Shown: positions 32,919-42,412, counted from the stretch's first letter. The stretch is DNA of 64,000 nucleotides from Spirosoma oryzae (GCF_003002825.1 NZ_PVTE01000019.1:34697-98696), one strand, 5' to 3'. The notes: generated by a model not told the origin, from the letters alone. Program-made: numbers and translations.

Positions 32919-35900
32919 ATGAACAAGTTTATCAAAGGCATTCTGTCCTTTTCGCTCAAGAATAAATTTTTCATTTTCTTCCTGACGTTTCTGGCCGTGG
33001 TAGCGGGGGTTATCAGTTACCGCGACACGCCGATTGAGGCTTTCCCGGACGTCACCAACACACAAATCACCCTCATCACGCAATGGCCGGGTCGGTCGGC
33101 TGAAGAGGTTGAGAAATTTGTGACGATACCCATCGAAATCGGCCTGAATCCGGTTCAGCGCCGAACGGACATTCGCTCGACGTCGCTGTTCGGCCTGTCG
33201 GTCGTCAAGATTATCTTCGATGATGGCGTCGACGACACCTTTGCCCGGCAACAGGTAAACAACCTCCTGAACAGCATTGAGTTGCCGGAAGGGATACGCC
33301 CCGACGTACAGCCTCCGTACGGACCGACGGGCGAGATTTTCCGGTATACGCTACGTTCGCCCACCCGTAGTCCACGCGAACTGAAGACGATACAGGACTG
33401 GGTTATCGAACGACAATTGAAGGGCGTTCCGGGGGTCGCCGAAGTCGTTAGTTTCGGCGGAGAAGTGAAAACCTACGAAATATCGCTCGACCCGCGCCGG
33501 CTGATCGATTACGATATTACGCCACTCGAACTGTACAAAGCGGTTTCCTCGTCAAACGTCAACGTCGGGGGCGATGTCATCAATAAAAACGCGCAGTCAT
33601 ACGTCGTGCGGGGTATCGGCCTGTTGCGAAATCAGCGCGATATCGAGAGTATCACCATCAAGACCATCAATGGCACACCCATTATGGTCGGTAACGTCGC
33701 GCACGTATCGGAATCGGCTCTACCGAGACTGGGGCAGGCCGGACGTGGCCCGGTTGACGATGTCGTTGAGTGCATCGTAATCATGCGAAAGGGGGAGAAT
33801 CCCGGTGAAGTCATTCAGCGCGTCAAGACAAAAATCAACGACCTGAACGAGCAGATTCTGCCCGGCGACGTACAGATCGACACGTTCTATAACCGTGAGA
33901 CGCTGATCAACTTTTCGACGCACACGGTCACGCATAACCTGATCGAAGGTATCGTCTTCGTAACGGTCATCGTCTTTCTGTTCATGGCCGACTGGCGCAC
34001 CACGCTCACGGTGTCGATTGTCATTCCACTGGCACTGCTGTTTGCGTTTATCTGCCTGCGGCTGAAAGGCATGTCGGCCAACCTACTCAGCATGGGTGCC
34101 ATCGACTTTGGGATTATCGTCGACGGGGCCGTTGTGATGGTCGAAGGTATTTTCGTCACCATGGATGAATTGGCGCATCGGGTCGGTATGGCACGATTCA
34201 ACCGGCTGGCCAAGATGGGGCTGCTACGCCGTACGGGTACCGAGATGGGGAAAGCGATTTTCTTCTCCAAGCTCATCATCATCACGTGCCTGGTTCCGAT
34301 TTTCTCGTTTCAGAAAGTCGAAGGTAAGCTATTCTCTCCGCTGGCCTGGACACTGGGTTTTGCACTGCTGGGAGCCCTGCTGTTTACGCTTACGCTTGTC
34401 CCCGTCCTGGCCAGTATTCTGCTCCAGAAAAATGTCCGCGAAAAGCACAATCCTTTCGTTGCGTTCATCACGAAATACGCGACCCGCATTTTCGCCTTTA
34501 CCTTTTCGCACCGACGTATCAGCCTGATTACGACGGCGGTTATTGTCCTGATCGGACTAGCGGGCTTTCCGCTGCTGGGTACGGAATTTCTTCCCGAACT
34601 GAACGAAGGCTCCATATACGTACGGGCCACCATGCCGATGAGTATTTCCTTGCCGGAATCGGTGCAGGAAACGATTCAGATGCGGCACATTTTTCAGGAG
34701 TTTCCCGAAGTACGGGGCGTCATCTCACAAACCGGCCGCCCCAACGACGGCACCGATCCAACGGGCTTTTACAACATCGAATTCCTGGTTGATATTTATC
34801 CGCAGGACGAATGGAAAAGTAAGCTCACCAAAGAAGAACTCGTGGAGAAGATGCAGCAAAAGCTGCGCATATTTCCGGGCGTTAATTTTGGCTTCTCGCA
34901 ACCCATTATGGACAACGTGGAAGAGGCTGTGTCCGGCGTAAAAGGTTCGATTGCCGTAAAAATTTATGGGCCCGACCAATCGATTCTGGAAAGCAAAGCT
35001 TACGACGTTCAGAAGCAGCTGGCCCGCGTGCAGGGCATTGCTGACCTGGGTGTGATCCGCACGACGGGCCAACCCGAAATGCGTATCGAACTCGATGAAC
35101 GCAAGCTGGCCCGGTATGGCGTCGATAAAGCAGATGCCGAAGCCGTAATCGAGATGGCGATCGGCGGTAAAGCAGCGACGCAGATTTACGAGGGCGAGCG
35201 CAAGTTCGATCTCCGCATCCGCTATGATCAACCCTTCCGGTCGAATGAGCAGCAGATCAGCCGCCTGATGGTGCCCACCCAAAACAACTCGATGATTCCG
35301 ATCAAAGAGATCGCGACGGTCTATACGCAGACGGGCCCAGTGCTGATTTTCCGGGAAGGCGGGCAACGCTACGGCGCGGTGAAGTTTTCCGTTCGGGGGC
35401 GTGATATGGGCGGAGCGGTGGCCGAAGCCCAGCAAAACGTCCGGGACAACGTAAAACTTCCCCCCGGCTATACGATCAAATGGGCAGGCGACTTCGAGAA
35501 TCAGCAGCGGGCTACACTACGACTCGAACAGGTGGTCCCGATCAGTTTGCTGGCTATCTTTTTTATTCTGTTCGTCCTGTTTGGGAACGTGAAAGATGCC
35601 GGGCTGGTACTGGTCAACGTACCATTCGCGATCATTGGTGGCATTGCAGCCTTACTACTGACCGGTGTCAACTTCAGCATCTCGGCCGGTATTGGTTTTA
35701 TTGCTCTGTTCGGTATCTGTATTCAAAACGGCGTCATCCTTATTTCGGTCTTTAAAAAGAACCTGCACAACCGGCTATCCCTCAGTGAATCGATCCGACA
35801 GGGTGTTGTTTCGCGCATTCGACCGGTGGTGATGACCGCCATGATGGCCGGTATTGGCCTGATTCCGGCAGCCATGTCGCACGGTATCGGTTCAGAGACT

Positions 35901-36017
35901 GCCCGGCCCCTGGCTATCGTTGTCATTGGTGGGCTGGTTACGGCAACGCTGCTCACGCTTTTTATTTTCCCGCTGATATTTTACGTTTTCTACCGGCATA
36001 AATTTCTGGAATTATAA
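32919..36017 (+). CDS. heavy-metal RND transporter, CzcA/CusA family
   Basis: A 1032-residue, twelve-helix proton-driven pump of the HME-RND group. It opens MNKFIKGILSFSLKNKFFIF and has the family marks YRDTPIEAFPDVTNTQITLI, FPEVRGVISQTGRPNDGTDP, the TM4 motif DFGIIVDGAVVMVEG and GIGLIPAAMS near the C-terminus. TM4 carries acidic residues needed for proton relay in the family. Unlike some Bacteroidota versions it has no fused TolC domain, and no outer-membrane factor gene is next to it, so that partner must come from elsewhere. Metal specificity is not decidable by eye. Confidence 0.95.
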   Translation: MNKFIKGILSFSLKNKFFIFFLTFLAVVAGVISYRDTPIEAFPDVTNTQITLITQWPGRSAEEVEKFVTIPIEIGLNPVQRRTDIRSTSLFGLSVVKIIFDDGVDDTFARQQVNNLLNSIELPEGIRPDVQPPYGPTGEIFRYTLRSPTRSPRELKTIQDWVIERQLKGVPGVAEVVSFGGEVKTYEISLDPRRLIDYDITPLELYKAVSSSNVNVGGDVINKNAQSYVVRGIGLLRNQRDIESITIKTINGTPIMVGNVAHVSESALPRLGQAGRGPVDDVVECIVIMRKGENPGEVIQRVKTKINDLNEQILPGDVQIDTFYNRETLINFSTHTVTHNLIEGIVFVTVIVFLFMADWRTTLTVSIVIPLALLFAFICLRLKGMSANLLSMGAIDFGIIVDGAVVMVEGIFVTMDELAHRVGMARFNRLAKMGLLRRTGTEMGKAIFFSKLIIITCLVPIFSFQKVEGKLFSPLAWTLGFALLGALLFTLTLVPVLASILLQKNVREKHNPFVAFITKYATRIFAFTFSHRRISLITTAVIVLIGLAGFPLLGTEFLPELNEGSIYVRATMPMSISLPESVQETIQMRHIFQEFPEVRGVISQTGRPNDGTDPTGFYNIEFLVDIYPQDEWKSKLTKEELVEKMQQKLRIFPGVNFGFSQPIMDNVEEAVSGVKGSIAVKIYGPDQSILESKAYDVQKQLARVQGIADLGVIRTTGQPEMRIELDERKLARYGVDKADAEAVIEMAIGGKAATQIYEGERKFDLRIRYDQPFRSNEQQISRLMVPTQNNSMIPIKEIATVYTQTGPVLIFREGGQRYGAVKFSVRGRDMGGAVAEAQQNVRDNVKLPPGYTIKWAGDFENQQRATLRLEQVVPISLLAIFFILFVLFGNVKDAGLVLVNVPFAIIGGIAALLLTGVNFSISAGIGFIALFGICIQNGVILISVFKKNLHNRLSLSESIRQGVVSRIRPVVMTAMMAGIGLIPAAMSHGIGSETARPLAIVVIGGLVTATLLTLFIFPLIFYVFYRHKFLEL

Positions 36018-36407
36018 GTCGGTGCTACACACGTTCTTTAGGTTCCGGAGCGTTATAGTATGGATTGCTTGAACAGACATGGTGGCGTAACAGCTCCTAT
36101 AAACTTTTGTTACACATTGAACTTAAGTTTGCGTTGTCTAGTTTATCAATTAATCCTTTACAAAGGGAAGGTTGAACAATCGGGATTACGAGCCGATCTG
36201 GCTTGTTTTCTCGAAATGGTGTGGATAGAAGCGGAAAGCCGCCCCGAATTTCGGAGCGGCTTTTTTGTCTGTAATGGGTCACATACAGTTAGCTGGATGA
36301 TATGAATGGATGATTACTTTTTAAAATAAAGTTAAAAAAGTCCTGAAACCTAGTGCGCACTGGCGCGTTCTTAGTAATATCCCCCCACTTTTTGTTTGTA
36401 GCGAATT
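36018..36407. other. 390-base gene-free region after the RND pump
   Basis: It contains a terminator at 36236-36266, about 220 bases past the pump stop, and otherwise no supported gene. Either the pump has a long 3' untranslated tail, or a short RNA starts within the gap and ends at this hairpin. Confidence 0.5.
36236..36266 (+). terminator. rho-independent terminator
   Basis: AAAGCCGC-CCCG pairs with CGGA-GCGGCTTTTTT with one bulge, followed by a T-run. It separates the efflux genes from the two-component pair. Confidence 0.8.
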
Positions 36408-37085
36408 ATGAAAATACTGGTTGTAGAAGACGAGCCAAAGCTGGCGTCATTTGTTAAGAAAGGTTTGGAGGAACAATCCTGTCAGGTTGATGTTGCCTAC
36501 GACGGTCAGATGGGCCGTAACATGGCGCTCAGCAATTCCTACGATGTGATTGTACTGGACGTGAATCTGCCCAAACTAAACGGCTTCGACGTAGTGCAGG
36601 CAATCCGGCAGGAGAAAAATCAGACGCCGGTATTGATGCTGACAGCAATGGGTTCAGTCGACGATAAACTGACTGGCTTTGAATCGGGTGCCGACGACTA
36701 TCTGGTAAAACCCTTCGAGTTTCGCGAGCTAATGGCTCGACTGCGGGCGCTGACGAAACGGAGCACCGAGAACGGAATTCAGGCCAACGTACTGAAAGTA
36801 GCCGACCTCGAACTGGACCTGAACGAGAAAGTGGCCCGGCGCGACAACCGTCGCATTGAGCTTACCGCCAAAGAATTCGGTTTGCTGGAGTACCTCATGC
36901 GTAACCGGGGCCGCGTGGTGTCGCGCATCGACATTGCCGAGAAAGTCTGGGATATCCACTTCGATACCGGTACCAACGTCATCGACGTTTACGTAAACTT
37001 CCTGCGAAAGAAAATCGACAAAGACTTTCCGCAGAAGCTTATTCATACCGTAATTGGCATGGGGTACATGCTTAAAGACGAATAG
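36408..37085 (+). CDS. OmpR-family response regulator (CusR-like)
   Basis: A 225-residue regulator. Receiver: MKILVVEDEPKLASFVKKGL, phospho-acceptor D51 in VIVLDVNLPKLNG, Lys in DYLVKPFEF. The winged helix has IELTAKEFGLLEYLMRNRGR VVSR, TNVIDVYVNFLRKKID and the final hairpin HTVIGMGYMLKDE. The opening and length match the CusR/CopR/heavy-metal group. The adjacent kinase follows after 41 bases. Position behind the metal pump suggests it controls that pump, although a terminator lies between them. Confidence 0.94.
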   Translation: MKILVVEDEPKLASFVKKGLEEQSCQVDVAYDGQMGRNMALSNSYDVIVLDVNLPKLNGFDVVQAIRQEKNQTPVLMLTAMGSVDDKLTGFESGADDYLVKPFEFRELMARLRALTKRSTENGIQANVLKVADLELDLNEKVARRDNRRIELTAKEFGLLEYLMRNRGRVVSRIDIAEKVWDIHFDTGTNVIDVYVNFLRKKIDKDFPQKLIHTVIGMGYMLKDE

Positions 37086-37126
37086 CATCAGGGCTGTTCG
37101 CTCTGGGGTATGTTACGGCTCGGCTC

Positions 37127-38548
37127 ATGACCATTCGCATTCGACTGACGCTCTTATTTGGCTTGCTCGTTGGCTCGATTCTGATGCTGTTCTCAGTGTC
37201 TGTCTATTACCTATATAATCAGTTTCGGGAACAGGAGTTTCAGAAGCGACTCGTGGAACGGGCGATAACAACGGTCAGGCTGCGCGACGACGTGGGCGAT
37301 ATACCGGCGGGGGACTTACCCGTCCTGGCCGACGAACAGATCACCATCTACGATCAACAGGGTCGGGTACTGTTCAGCCTGGGTAAAGTGTCGGGACGGT
37401 ATCCGGTAACGCCTTCCTTTCTTCGGCACGTGTCGGCGGGGCAGACGCCTTACATTCGGCAGGGTGACCGCGAGACGATTGGCGTCCGGTATGTCAGCGC
37501 GAGTAAACGGGTGTTGGTGTCGGTGGCTTCGGCTTATGATCGGTACGGGTTTTCCAAGCTGGAGCGTCTGCGGACTATACTGCTCTTCGGCTGGTTACTC
37601 TGCCTGTTCATCGTCGCCATTGCCGGTTACCTGTTTGCTTCCGACGCACTGCGCCCCGTCGCCGAACTGATTGATCAGGCCAATACGATCTCGGCAACGA
37701 ACATTCACAAACGACTTCATGTCGGGCGGCAGCGCGACGAACTGGCAGATCTGGCGGGTACGTTCAATGAACTGCTCGATCGACTGGAAAAAGCATTCGT
37801 CTCGCAGAAGAGCTTTGTCTCACACGCATCGCACGAACTGCGTACCCCACTGACGGTGATGATGGGGCAGATCGAGGTTACCCGACTTCAGACGCGCTCG
37901 ACCACCGACTATGAGACCGCGTTCGATGCGCTGCTTGACGAAGTAAAAAACATGATCCGGCTGGTCAATGGTTTGCTTGAACTGGCGCGGGCAAACACTG
38001 GTTTTCCGAATCTGCTTCCTAAATACCCGGTTCGACTGGACGAGTTGCTGTGGCAGGCGCAAAGCCAGCTTATTCACAAAAAATCGGACTATCAGATCGA
38101 TATCGATTTCGATGACCTGCCAAATCAGGAAGACGACCTGGTTGTGATGGGCGACGAATCGCTGTTGCAGACTGCTTTTCTGAATCTGATGGAGAACGGT
38201 TGTAAATATTCGCCCAGCCATGCCGTTACGGTGCGCCTTGCGTTCCAGCCCCAACAGGTTCAGATTACCGTCAGCGATCAGGGGTATGGTATTCCACCGC
38301 AGGATTTACCCAATATTTTCGAACCCTTTTATCGGTCCGATTCAACCATGACCGTCAGCGGACACGGTATCGGGCTGGCACTGACAAAACGAATTATCAA
38401 CATTCACCAGGGAACGATTGATGTGGAGTCGACACTCGGTCAGGGAACTACGTTTCGCGTTTGCCTGCCAAACAGGGTAGCCGCAGATACGTCGGCGACA
38501 TCCGCCCTGGTCAGCACCCGTGACGTTACAGCACTGCCCGAGCATTGA
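37127..38548 (+). CDS. HAMP-containing sensor histidine kinase (CusS-like)
   Basis: A 473-residue inner-membrane kinase. Membrane helices at residues 8-29 and near 150-172 (LLFGWLLCLFIVAIAGYLFA) enclose a periplasmic sensor of about 120 residues; HAMP follows (ALRPVAELIDQANTISATNI). Phospho-acceptor H236 is in SHASHELRTPL. HATPase motifs are LMENGCKYSPSH, VSDQGYGIPP and HGIGLALTKRII. It is the cognate partner of the upstream regulator (41-base gap). The periplasmic domain has no obvious Met/His/Cys metal site, so a metal signal is inferred only from context. Confidence 0.94.
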   Translation: MTIRIRLTLLFGLLVGSILMLFSVSVYYLYNQFREQEFQKRLVERAITTVRLRDDVGDIPAGDLPVLADEQITIYDQQGRVLFSLGKVSGRYPVTPSFLRHVSAGQTPYIRQGDRETIGVRYVSASKRVLVSVASAYDRYGFSKLERLRTILLFGWLLCLFIVAIAGYLFASDALRPVAELIDQANTISATNIHKRLHVGRQRDELADLAGTFNELLDRLEKAFVSQKSFVSHASHELRTPLTVMMGQIEVTRLQTRSTTDYETAFDALLDEVKNMIRLVNGLLELARANTGFPNLLPKYPVRLDELLWQAQSQLIHKKSDYQIDIDFDDLPNQEDDLVVMGDESLLQTAFLNLMENGCKYSPSHAVTVRLAFQPQQVQITVSDQGYGIPPQDLPNIFEPFYRSDSTMTVSGHGIGLALTKRIINIHQGTIDVESTLGQGTTFRVCLPNRVAADTSATSALVSTRDVTALPEH

Positions 38549-38619
38549 CAGGCAGGACCATTAACGAACGAATTCGGTGTTGACTGGAGCATATGAACCG
38601 TCTAGACAAAGGAACTCAT

Positions 38620-38627
38620 TAATTTTG
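38620..38627 (+). promoter_or_regulatory. Bacteroidota -7 element of the carbonic anhydrase gene
   Basis: TAATTTTG matches TAnnTTTG 22 bases before the ATG at 38649, giving a very short leader. Confidence 0.6.
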
Positions 38628-38648
38628 CGTTAAAACAAAGGAAACTTT

Positions 38649-39299
38649 ATGAGCTTATACGACAAAGTGTTTAGTCACAACAAGGAATGGGTACAGAAGC
38701 AGTTGGACATCGACCCGACTTACTTCTCTGAAATGGCCAAAAACCAGGCACCTGACTTCCTGTATATCGGTTGCTCAGACAGCCGGGTGTCGCCAGACGC
38801 TTTTATGGGTATCAAACCCGGCGACGTATTCATTCACCGGAATATCGCCAACCTGGTACCAAACAATGACATCAGTTCGCTGGCCGTACTTCAATACGCT
38901 GTCGAGAGCCTGCGTGTAAAGCACGTTATCGTGTGTGGTCACTACGGTTGTGGTGGTGTGAAAGCATCGGTTTCACACGATGATTACGGGTACATGAATA
39001 CCTGGCTTCGCAATATTCAGGACGTGTACCGTATCCACCGCGACGAGCTTGACGCTATCGAGGATTCGGAAGAACGGCACCGTCGACTTGTTGAATTAAA
39101 CGTGCGTGAACAGTGCCTGAACGTGATGAAACTGTCGTTCGTACAAAAGCGGCTGTTCGAAAGCCAGGACATAAAAGTTCACGGCTGGGTATACGACCTG
39201 TCAAACGGCCAACTAACCGATACTAAAGTATCGCTGGCGGATCTGGAACCAAATTTGAATATCTACCGATTCAACGACGCAGCACTGACAAGTTTGTAG
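38649..39299 (+). CDS. can: beta-carbonic anhydrase
   Basis: A 216-residue cytoplasmic zinc enzyme interconverting CO2 and bicarbonate. Zinc ligands are C42 (IGCSDSRVSP), H98 and C101 (GHYGCGG), and the D44-R46 dyad of the active site is present. Other family blocks are FIHRNIANLVPNNDISSLAV, SLRVKHVIVCGHYGCGGVKA and KVHGWVYDLSNGQLTD. Length and motifs match the E. coli Can group. It has its own -7 element and a strong terminator, so it is monocistronic. Confidence 0.96.
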   Translation: MSLYDKVFSHNKEWVQKQLDIDPTYFSEMAKNQAPDFLYIGCSDSRVSPDAFMGIKPGDVFIHRNIANLVPNNDISSLAVLQYAVESLRVKHVIVCGHYGCGGVKASVSHDDYGYMNTWLRNIQDVYRIHRDELDAIEDSEERHRRLVELNVREQCLNVMKLSFVQKRLFESQDIKVHGWVYDLSNGQLTDTKVSLADLEPNLNIYRFNDAALTSL

Positions 39300-39318
39300 G
39301 CACGTGCGTATAAAAAGC

Positions 39319-39350
39319 AAAAAGGCTTGCCATTGTTGGCAAGCCTTTTT
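39319..39350. terminator. bidirectional terminator
   Basis: AAAAAGGCTTGCC (39319-39331) pairs exactly with GGCAAGCCTTTTT (39338-39350). It serves carbonic anhydrase on the plus strand and the small Lys-rich gene on the minus strand. Confidence 0.93.
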
Positions 39351-39367
39351 GCTACAGAGAAGAAAAA

Positions 39368-39589
39368 TTACTTGTCCATTTTCTTGGCATCTTTCTTCAT
39401 CTCTTTGTGCATTTTTTTCATATCCTTGGCTGCTTCAGCTTTGGTATCATCACCAGCGCGTTTAGCTTCCTTTTTCATTTCTTTAGCTTCTTTCTTCATT
39501 TCTTTGTGCGCCTTTTTCGCATCGTCCTGGGCAAGCGAAACGCTGGACATAGCGACAACAGCGACAAGAGCAAGCATTACTTTTTTCAT
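39368..39589 (-). CDS. small secreted Lys/Met-rich protein (73 aa)
   Basis: Start at 39589 gives MKKVMLALVAVVAMSSVSLA QDD, a clear signal peptide; an ATG 36 bases upstream is less suitable. The mature 52 residues are a highly charged helix with near-heptad repeats: KEMKKEAKEMKKEAK, then KEMKKDAKKM. Lys is about a third of the mature protein, with regularly spaced Met and two His. Similar short exported proteins occur in Bacteroidota without assigned function. Cation, metal or envelope-polyanion binding is possible but only a guess. It ends at the shared terminator with carbonic anhydrase. Confidence 0.75.
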   Translation of the reverse strand: MKKVMLALVAVVAMSSVSLAQDDAKKAHKEMKKEAKEMKKEAKRAGDDTKAEAAKDMKKMHKEMKKDAKKMDK

Positions 39590-39670
39590 GAGTGTACGTG
39601 GTTTGATTTTGTAATTATTAACCACAACTACATGATCGCTAAAAAGTTGTTAAAGGCTTATTAAACTCCG

Positions 39671-39982
39671 TTAGTTGCCCCCCTTTACATTTTTCATCCG
39701 CGCCTTCACTGAAGTGGGGCCAGTCATCGTGCTGCTGCGTGCGTCGGTAGTCGTTGGCTGGGTTGGCATTTTGGCAGCCTGTGTCTGTTCCATTGTCGTG
39801 CCAGTACCGGCGGGCAGTCCATCGTGCGCGTTTGATTCCGATTGGCTCGATCGTTTAGCGTCCATCTGCGACATCGTTCCACCGGCTTTACTGGTCGATT
39901 TATTTTTCTTTGTGGGTTGTTGGGCTAACACGGCTGAGCCGATCAGCAGCGAGAGTGCAAACGAAAAGAGTGGCGTTTTCAT
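39671..39982 (-). CDS. small secreted Ser/Thr/Gln-rich protein (103 aa)
   Basis: A signal peptide (MKTPLFSFALSLLIGSAVLA, cleavage before QQP) is followed by about 83 residues of low-complexity, polar sequence rich in Thr, Ser, Gln, Lys and Met (for example GTGTTMEQTQAAKMPTQPTT) with no hydrophobic core, so the mature protein should be disordered. I do not recognise a family. It is on the same strand as, and 81 bases upstream of, the Lys-rich secreted protein, and 82 bases after the RF3 stop, so the three could be transcribed together. Confidence 0.65.
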   Translation of the reverse strand: MKTPLFSFALSLLIGSAVLAQQPTKKNKSTSKAGGTMSQMDAKRSSQSESNAHDGLPAGTGTTMEQTQAAKMPTQPTTTDARSSTMTGPTSVKARMKNVKGGN

Positions 39983-40064
39983 AGCGAGCGATTTAGGTTC
40001 GTTGCTATGATAACGCCACTCGTTGCCAGTGGTTTGAAAATTAGCGGGGAATATCCGGCGCTGG

Positions 40065-41660
40065 TTAGACCGCCACGTCGAACTCCGACGTCAGGTGAAA
40101 CTGTACGTCCGGGTTATTCTGCTGATTCATGCGCAGCATCCAGTCCGATTCAGCCAGGAACACCGGTCGATTATCTTTGTCGTACGCAATCTGAGTGCCT
40201 TTCAGGCGAATGAATTCGGCCAGCTTGGCAGGATTATCCGACGTAATCCAGCAGGCTTTCGTGTAGTTCAGACCCACCCAGCGGCACTTGGCACCGTACT
40301 CATTTTCGAGCCGGTATTGAATGACTTCAAATTGGAGTTCGCCCACCGTACCGACGATTTTCCGATTACCGATTTCCAGCGTGAACAGCTGCGCTACACC
40401 CTCGTCAGTCAGCTGCTGAATTCCTTTATCGAGTTGCTTCGACTTCATGGGGTCGAGGTTAATCAGCTCTTTAAAAATCTCCGGCGAAAAGCTCGGAATT
40501 CCCTGAAACTGTAACTCCTCCCCTTCCGTCAGCGTATCGCCAATTTTGAACGTGCCGGTATCATACAAACCCACGACATCGCCGGGAAATCCTTCTTCAA
40601 CGACGCTTTTGCTGTCGGCCATAAAGCTGAACGGCGAGGCAAAGCGCACGTTCTTGTCGAGCCGGGTATGGTGGTAAAATTTACCCCGCTCGAATACGCC
40701 CGAGCAGATGCGCAAAAAGGCGATCCGGTCGCGGTGACGTGGGTCGAGGTTTGCGTGAATTTTAAAGACAAAACCGCTGAAGTTTTTTTCTTCCGGCAGC
40801 ACTTCCCGCTTGTCGGTCGGGCGGGCAATCGGCTCGGGCGAGATCGAGCAGAAACCTTCCAGCAATTCCTTCACGCCGAAATTATTGACCGCCGACCCAA
40901 AGAACACAGGGGCCAGTTTACCATCGAGATAAGCCTGCCGGTCGAACGCATCGTAAACCCCTTCGATCAGTTCGACGTCTTCCCGGAGCTGAGCCGCATC
41001 ACGCGCACCCACTTTCTGATCCAGTAGGCTATCAGTCAGTTCGATGGGCAGGACATCGTCTTCTACTTTGGTTTTGTTGACTTTGAAGAAATATAATTTT
41101 TTCTCGATCAGGCTGTAGACGCCTTTGAAGTCAGACCCCATATTGACGGGCCAGGTCATCGGCCGCACACGGATGTTTAGTTTCTCTTCCAGTTCGTCAA
41201 GCAGATCGAAGGGATTTTGCCCTTCGCGGTCCAGCTTATTGATAAAAATAATAACCGGCGTATCACGCATCCGGCATACTTCCATCAGGCGTTCGGTCTG
41301 TTCCTCAACGCCTTTCACGCAGTCGATAACCAGAATGACACTATCGACAGCCGTCAGTGTCCGATACGTATCTTCCGCGAAATCTTTGTGGCCCGGTGTA
41401 TCGAGAATGTTTATTTTCAGATCGCTGTACTCGAACGTCATTACCGACGTAGCGACCGAGATACCGCGCTGCTTCTCGATTTCCATGAAATCGGACGTGG
41501 CGGTTTTCTTGATCTTGTTTGACTTCACGGCCCCGGCCGTCTGGATGGCGCCCCCGAAGAGCAGCAGTTTTTCGGTGAGTGTGGTCTTACCGGCGTCAGG
41601 GTGGCTGATGATGGCGAACGTCCGCCGACGAGCGGTTTCAGCCTGTATATTCGTTTGCAT
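40065..41660 (-). CDS. prfC: peptide chain release factor 3
   Basis: A 531-residue GTPase that recycles RF1 and RF2 from the ribosome after termination. The ATG at 41660 ([20 protein letters not shown]) is preferred to one 63 bases upstream because that start matches the family. G motifs: G1 [14 protein letters not shown]3 DTPGHKDF, G4 NKLDREG. The domain-specific sequences [20 protein letters not shown] and [20 protein letters not shown] identify RF3 rather than EF-G. Length equals the usual 529-ish residues. A -7 element TATCTTTG lies 20 bases upstream at 41680-41687 on this strand. Confidence 0.97.
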   Translation of the reverse strand: MQTNIQAETARRRTFAIISHPDAGKTTLTEKLLLFGGAIQTAGAVKSNKIKKTATSDFMEIEKQRGISVATSVMTFEYSDLKINILDTPGHKDFAEDTYRTLTAVDSVILVIDCVKGVEEQTERLMEVCRMRDTPVIIFINKLDREGQNPFDLLDELEEKLNIRVRPMTWPVNMGSDFKGVYSLIEKKLYFFKVNKTKVEDDVLPIELTDSLLDQKVGARDAAQLREDVELIEGVYDAFDRQAYLDGKLAPVFFGSAVNNFGVKELLEGFCSISPEPIARPTDKREVLPEEKNFSGFVFKIHANLDPRHRDRIAFLRICSGVFERGKFYHHTRLDKNVRFASPFSFMADSKSVVEEGFPGDVVGLYDTGTFKIGDTLTEGEELQFQGIPSFSPEIFKELINLDPMKSKQLDKGIQQLTDEGVAQLFTLEIGNRKIVGTVGELQFEVIQYRLENEYGAKCRWVGLNYTKACWITSDNPAKLAEFIRLKGTQIAYDKDNRPVFLAESDWMLRMNQQNNPDVQFHLTSEFDVAV

Positions 41661-41679
41661 TATTCTCAGAATCAGGCAG

Positions 41680-41687
41680 CAAAGATA
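41680..41687 (-). promoter_or_regulatory. Bacteroidota -7 element of prfC
   Basis: Reads TATCTTTG on the minus strand, 20 bases upstream of the prfC ATG; supports the short start at 41660, because a longer reading would place the promoter inside the gene. Confidence 0.65.
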
Positions 41688-41735
41688 CGAAAAAGTAAGG
41701 ATAGTTGCCTGCTGCATGTACACCGGTAAAACAAG

Positions 41736-41769
41736 TCAGGCCTGACTGCGGGGATGCGGCCAGGCCTGA
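41736..41769. terminator. hairpin downstream of the 49-aa gene
   Basis: TCAGGCCTG (41736-41744) pairs exactly with CAGGCCTGA (41761-41769). The tail has no T-run on either strand, so termination is uncertain. Confidence 0.5.
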
Positions 41770-41802
41770 TGTAACAGTTGAATAATGAGCGTATTGGCTG
41801 TA

Positions 41803-41952
41803 TTACAAGAAGCGCGATCGTACTTTCTGCGGGCGCGTTTTTCGGGTCCACTGCTCGCTCGTCAGAATTCCCATTAGAAATCCGGCCGTGAGCGTTACGC
41901 CTAATGTTACAACACAGAGTATGATTTGGTAGGTGTCGGTTTGACTGTACAT
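41803..41952 (-). CDS. small single-span membrane protein (49 aa)
   Basis: Read on the minus strand from the ATG at 41952: MYSQTDTYQIILCVVTLGVT continues into TAGFLMGILTSEQWTRKTRP, 49 residues in all. One hydrophobic helix (residues about 8-31) is followed by a short basic tail rich in Arg/Lys, as in small bacterial membrane peptides. It lies between prfC and the DUF423 gene on the same strand. I do not recognise a family, and support is limited to its composition and position. Confidence 0.5.
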   Translation of the reverse strand: MYSQTDTYQIILCVVTLGVTLTAGFLMGILTSEQWTRKTRPQKVRSRFL

Positions 41953-42021
41953 GCTTTGCTTGGGTTTTGGGCCTTTCGGACGAAAGACAGCATCTGACGT
42001 AACGCGTCCGTCTTGTTTTTT

Positions 42022-42399
42022 TTACGAAAACGCCCAGAATAGCAACGCCCAGCCCGCAATCATAGCGACTCCGCCAAGTGGCGTTATCGCGCCGAGCCAC
42101 GTGATACCGGTAAAGCACAGCACGTAAAGCGAACCCGAGAAAATCAGAACGCCCCCCAGAAATGAGTAGCCTGCCCAGCCCAACAGCCGGACAGCGGCCG
42201 GATTGTTCCCCACCAGTTGCATCAATACGCCTACCAGCACCAATGCCAGGGCGTGGTAAAACTGATACTTGACCGCCGTCTCGAACGTAGCTGCCCGCCC
42301 CGTCGATTCCAGCATAGTCCGCAGCGCGTGTGCGCCGAACGCACCCAACCCTACACCTACTAACCCTAAAATAGCCCCTGCCTGAATAAAAAATTTCAT
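42022..42399 (-). CDS. DUF423 membrane protein (YgdD-like)
   Basis: A 125-residue protein with four membrane helices: IQAGAILGLVGVGLGAFGAH, the FYHALALVLVGVLMQ segment, AGYSFLGGVLIFSGSLYVLC and GAITPLGGVAMIAGWALLFW. The conserved GAFGAHALR opening and the FxxAxxYQxYHALAL stretch identify DUF423. The function of this inner-membrane family is not established as far as I know. It is followed, on the same strand, by the small membrane peptide and then prfC, and preceded by yggS after a word-repeat hairpin. Confidence 0.92.
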   Translation of the reverse strand: MKFFIQAGAILGLVGVGLGAFGAHALRTMLESTGRAATFETAVKYQFYHALALVLVGVLMQLVGNNPAAVRLLGWAGYSFLGGVLIFSGSLYVLCFTGITWLGAITPLGGVAMIAGWALLFWAFS

Positions 42400-42412
42400 C
42401 GTGATTTGTCTT

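Noticed and set aside
36060..36305. 81-codon open frame after the RND pump
   Set aside because: It runs straight through the terminator hairpin at 36236-36266 and has no domain.
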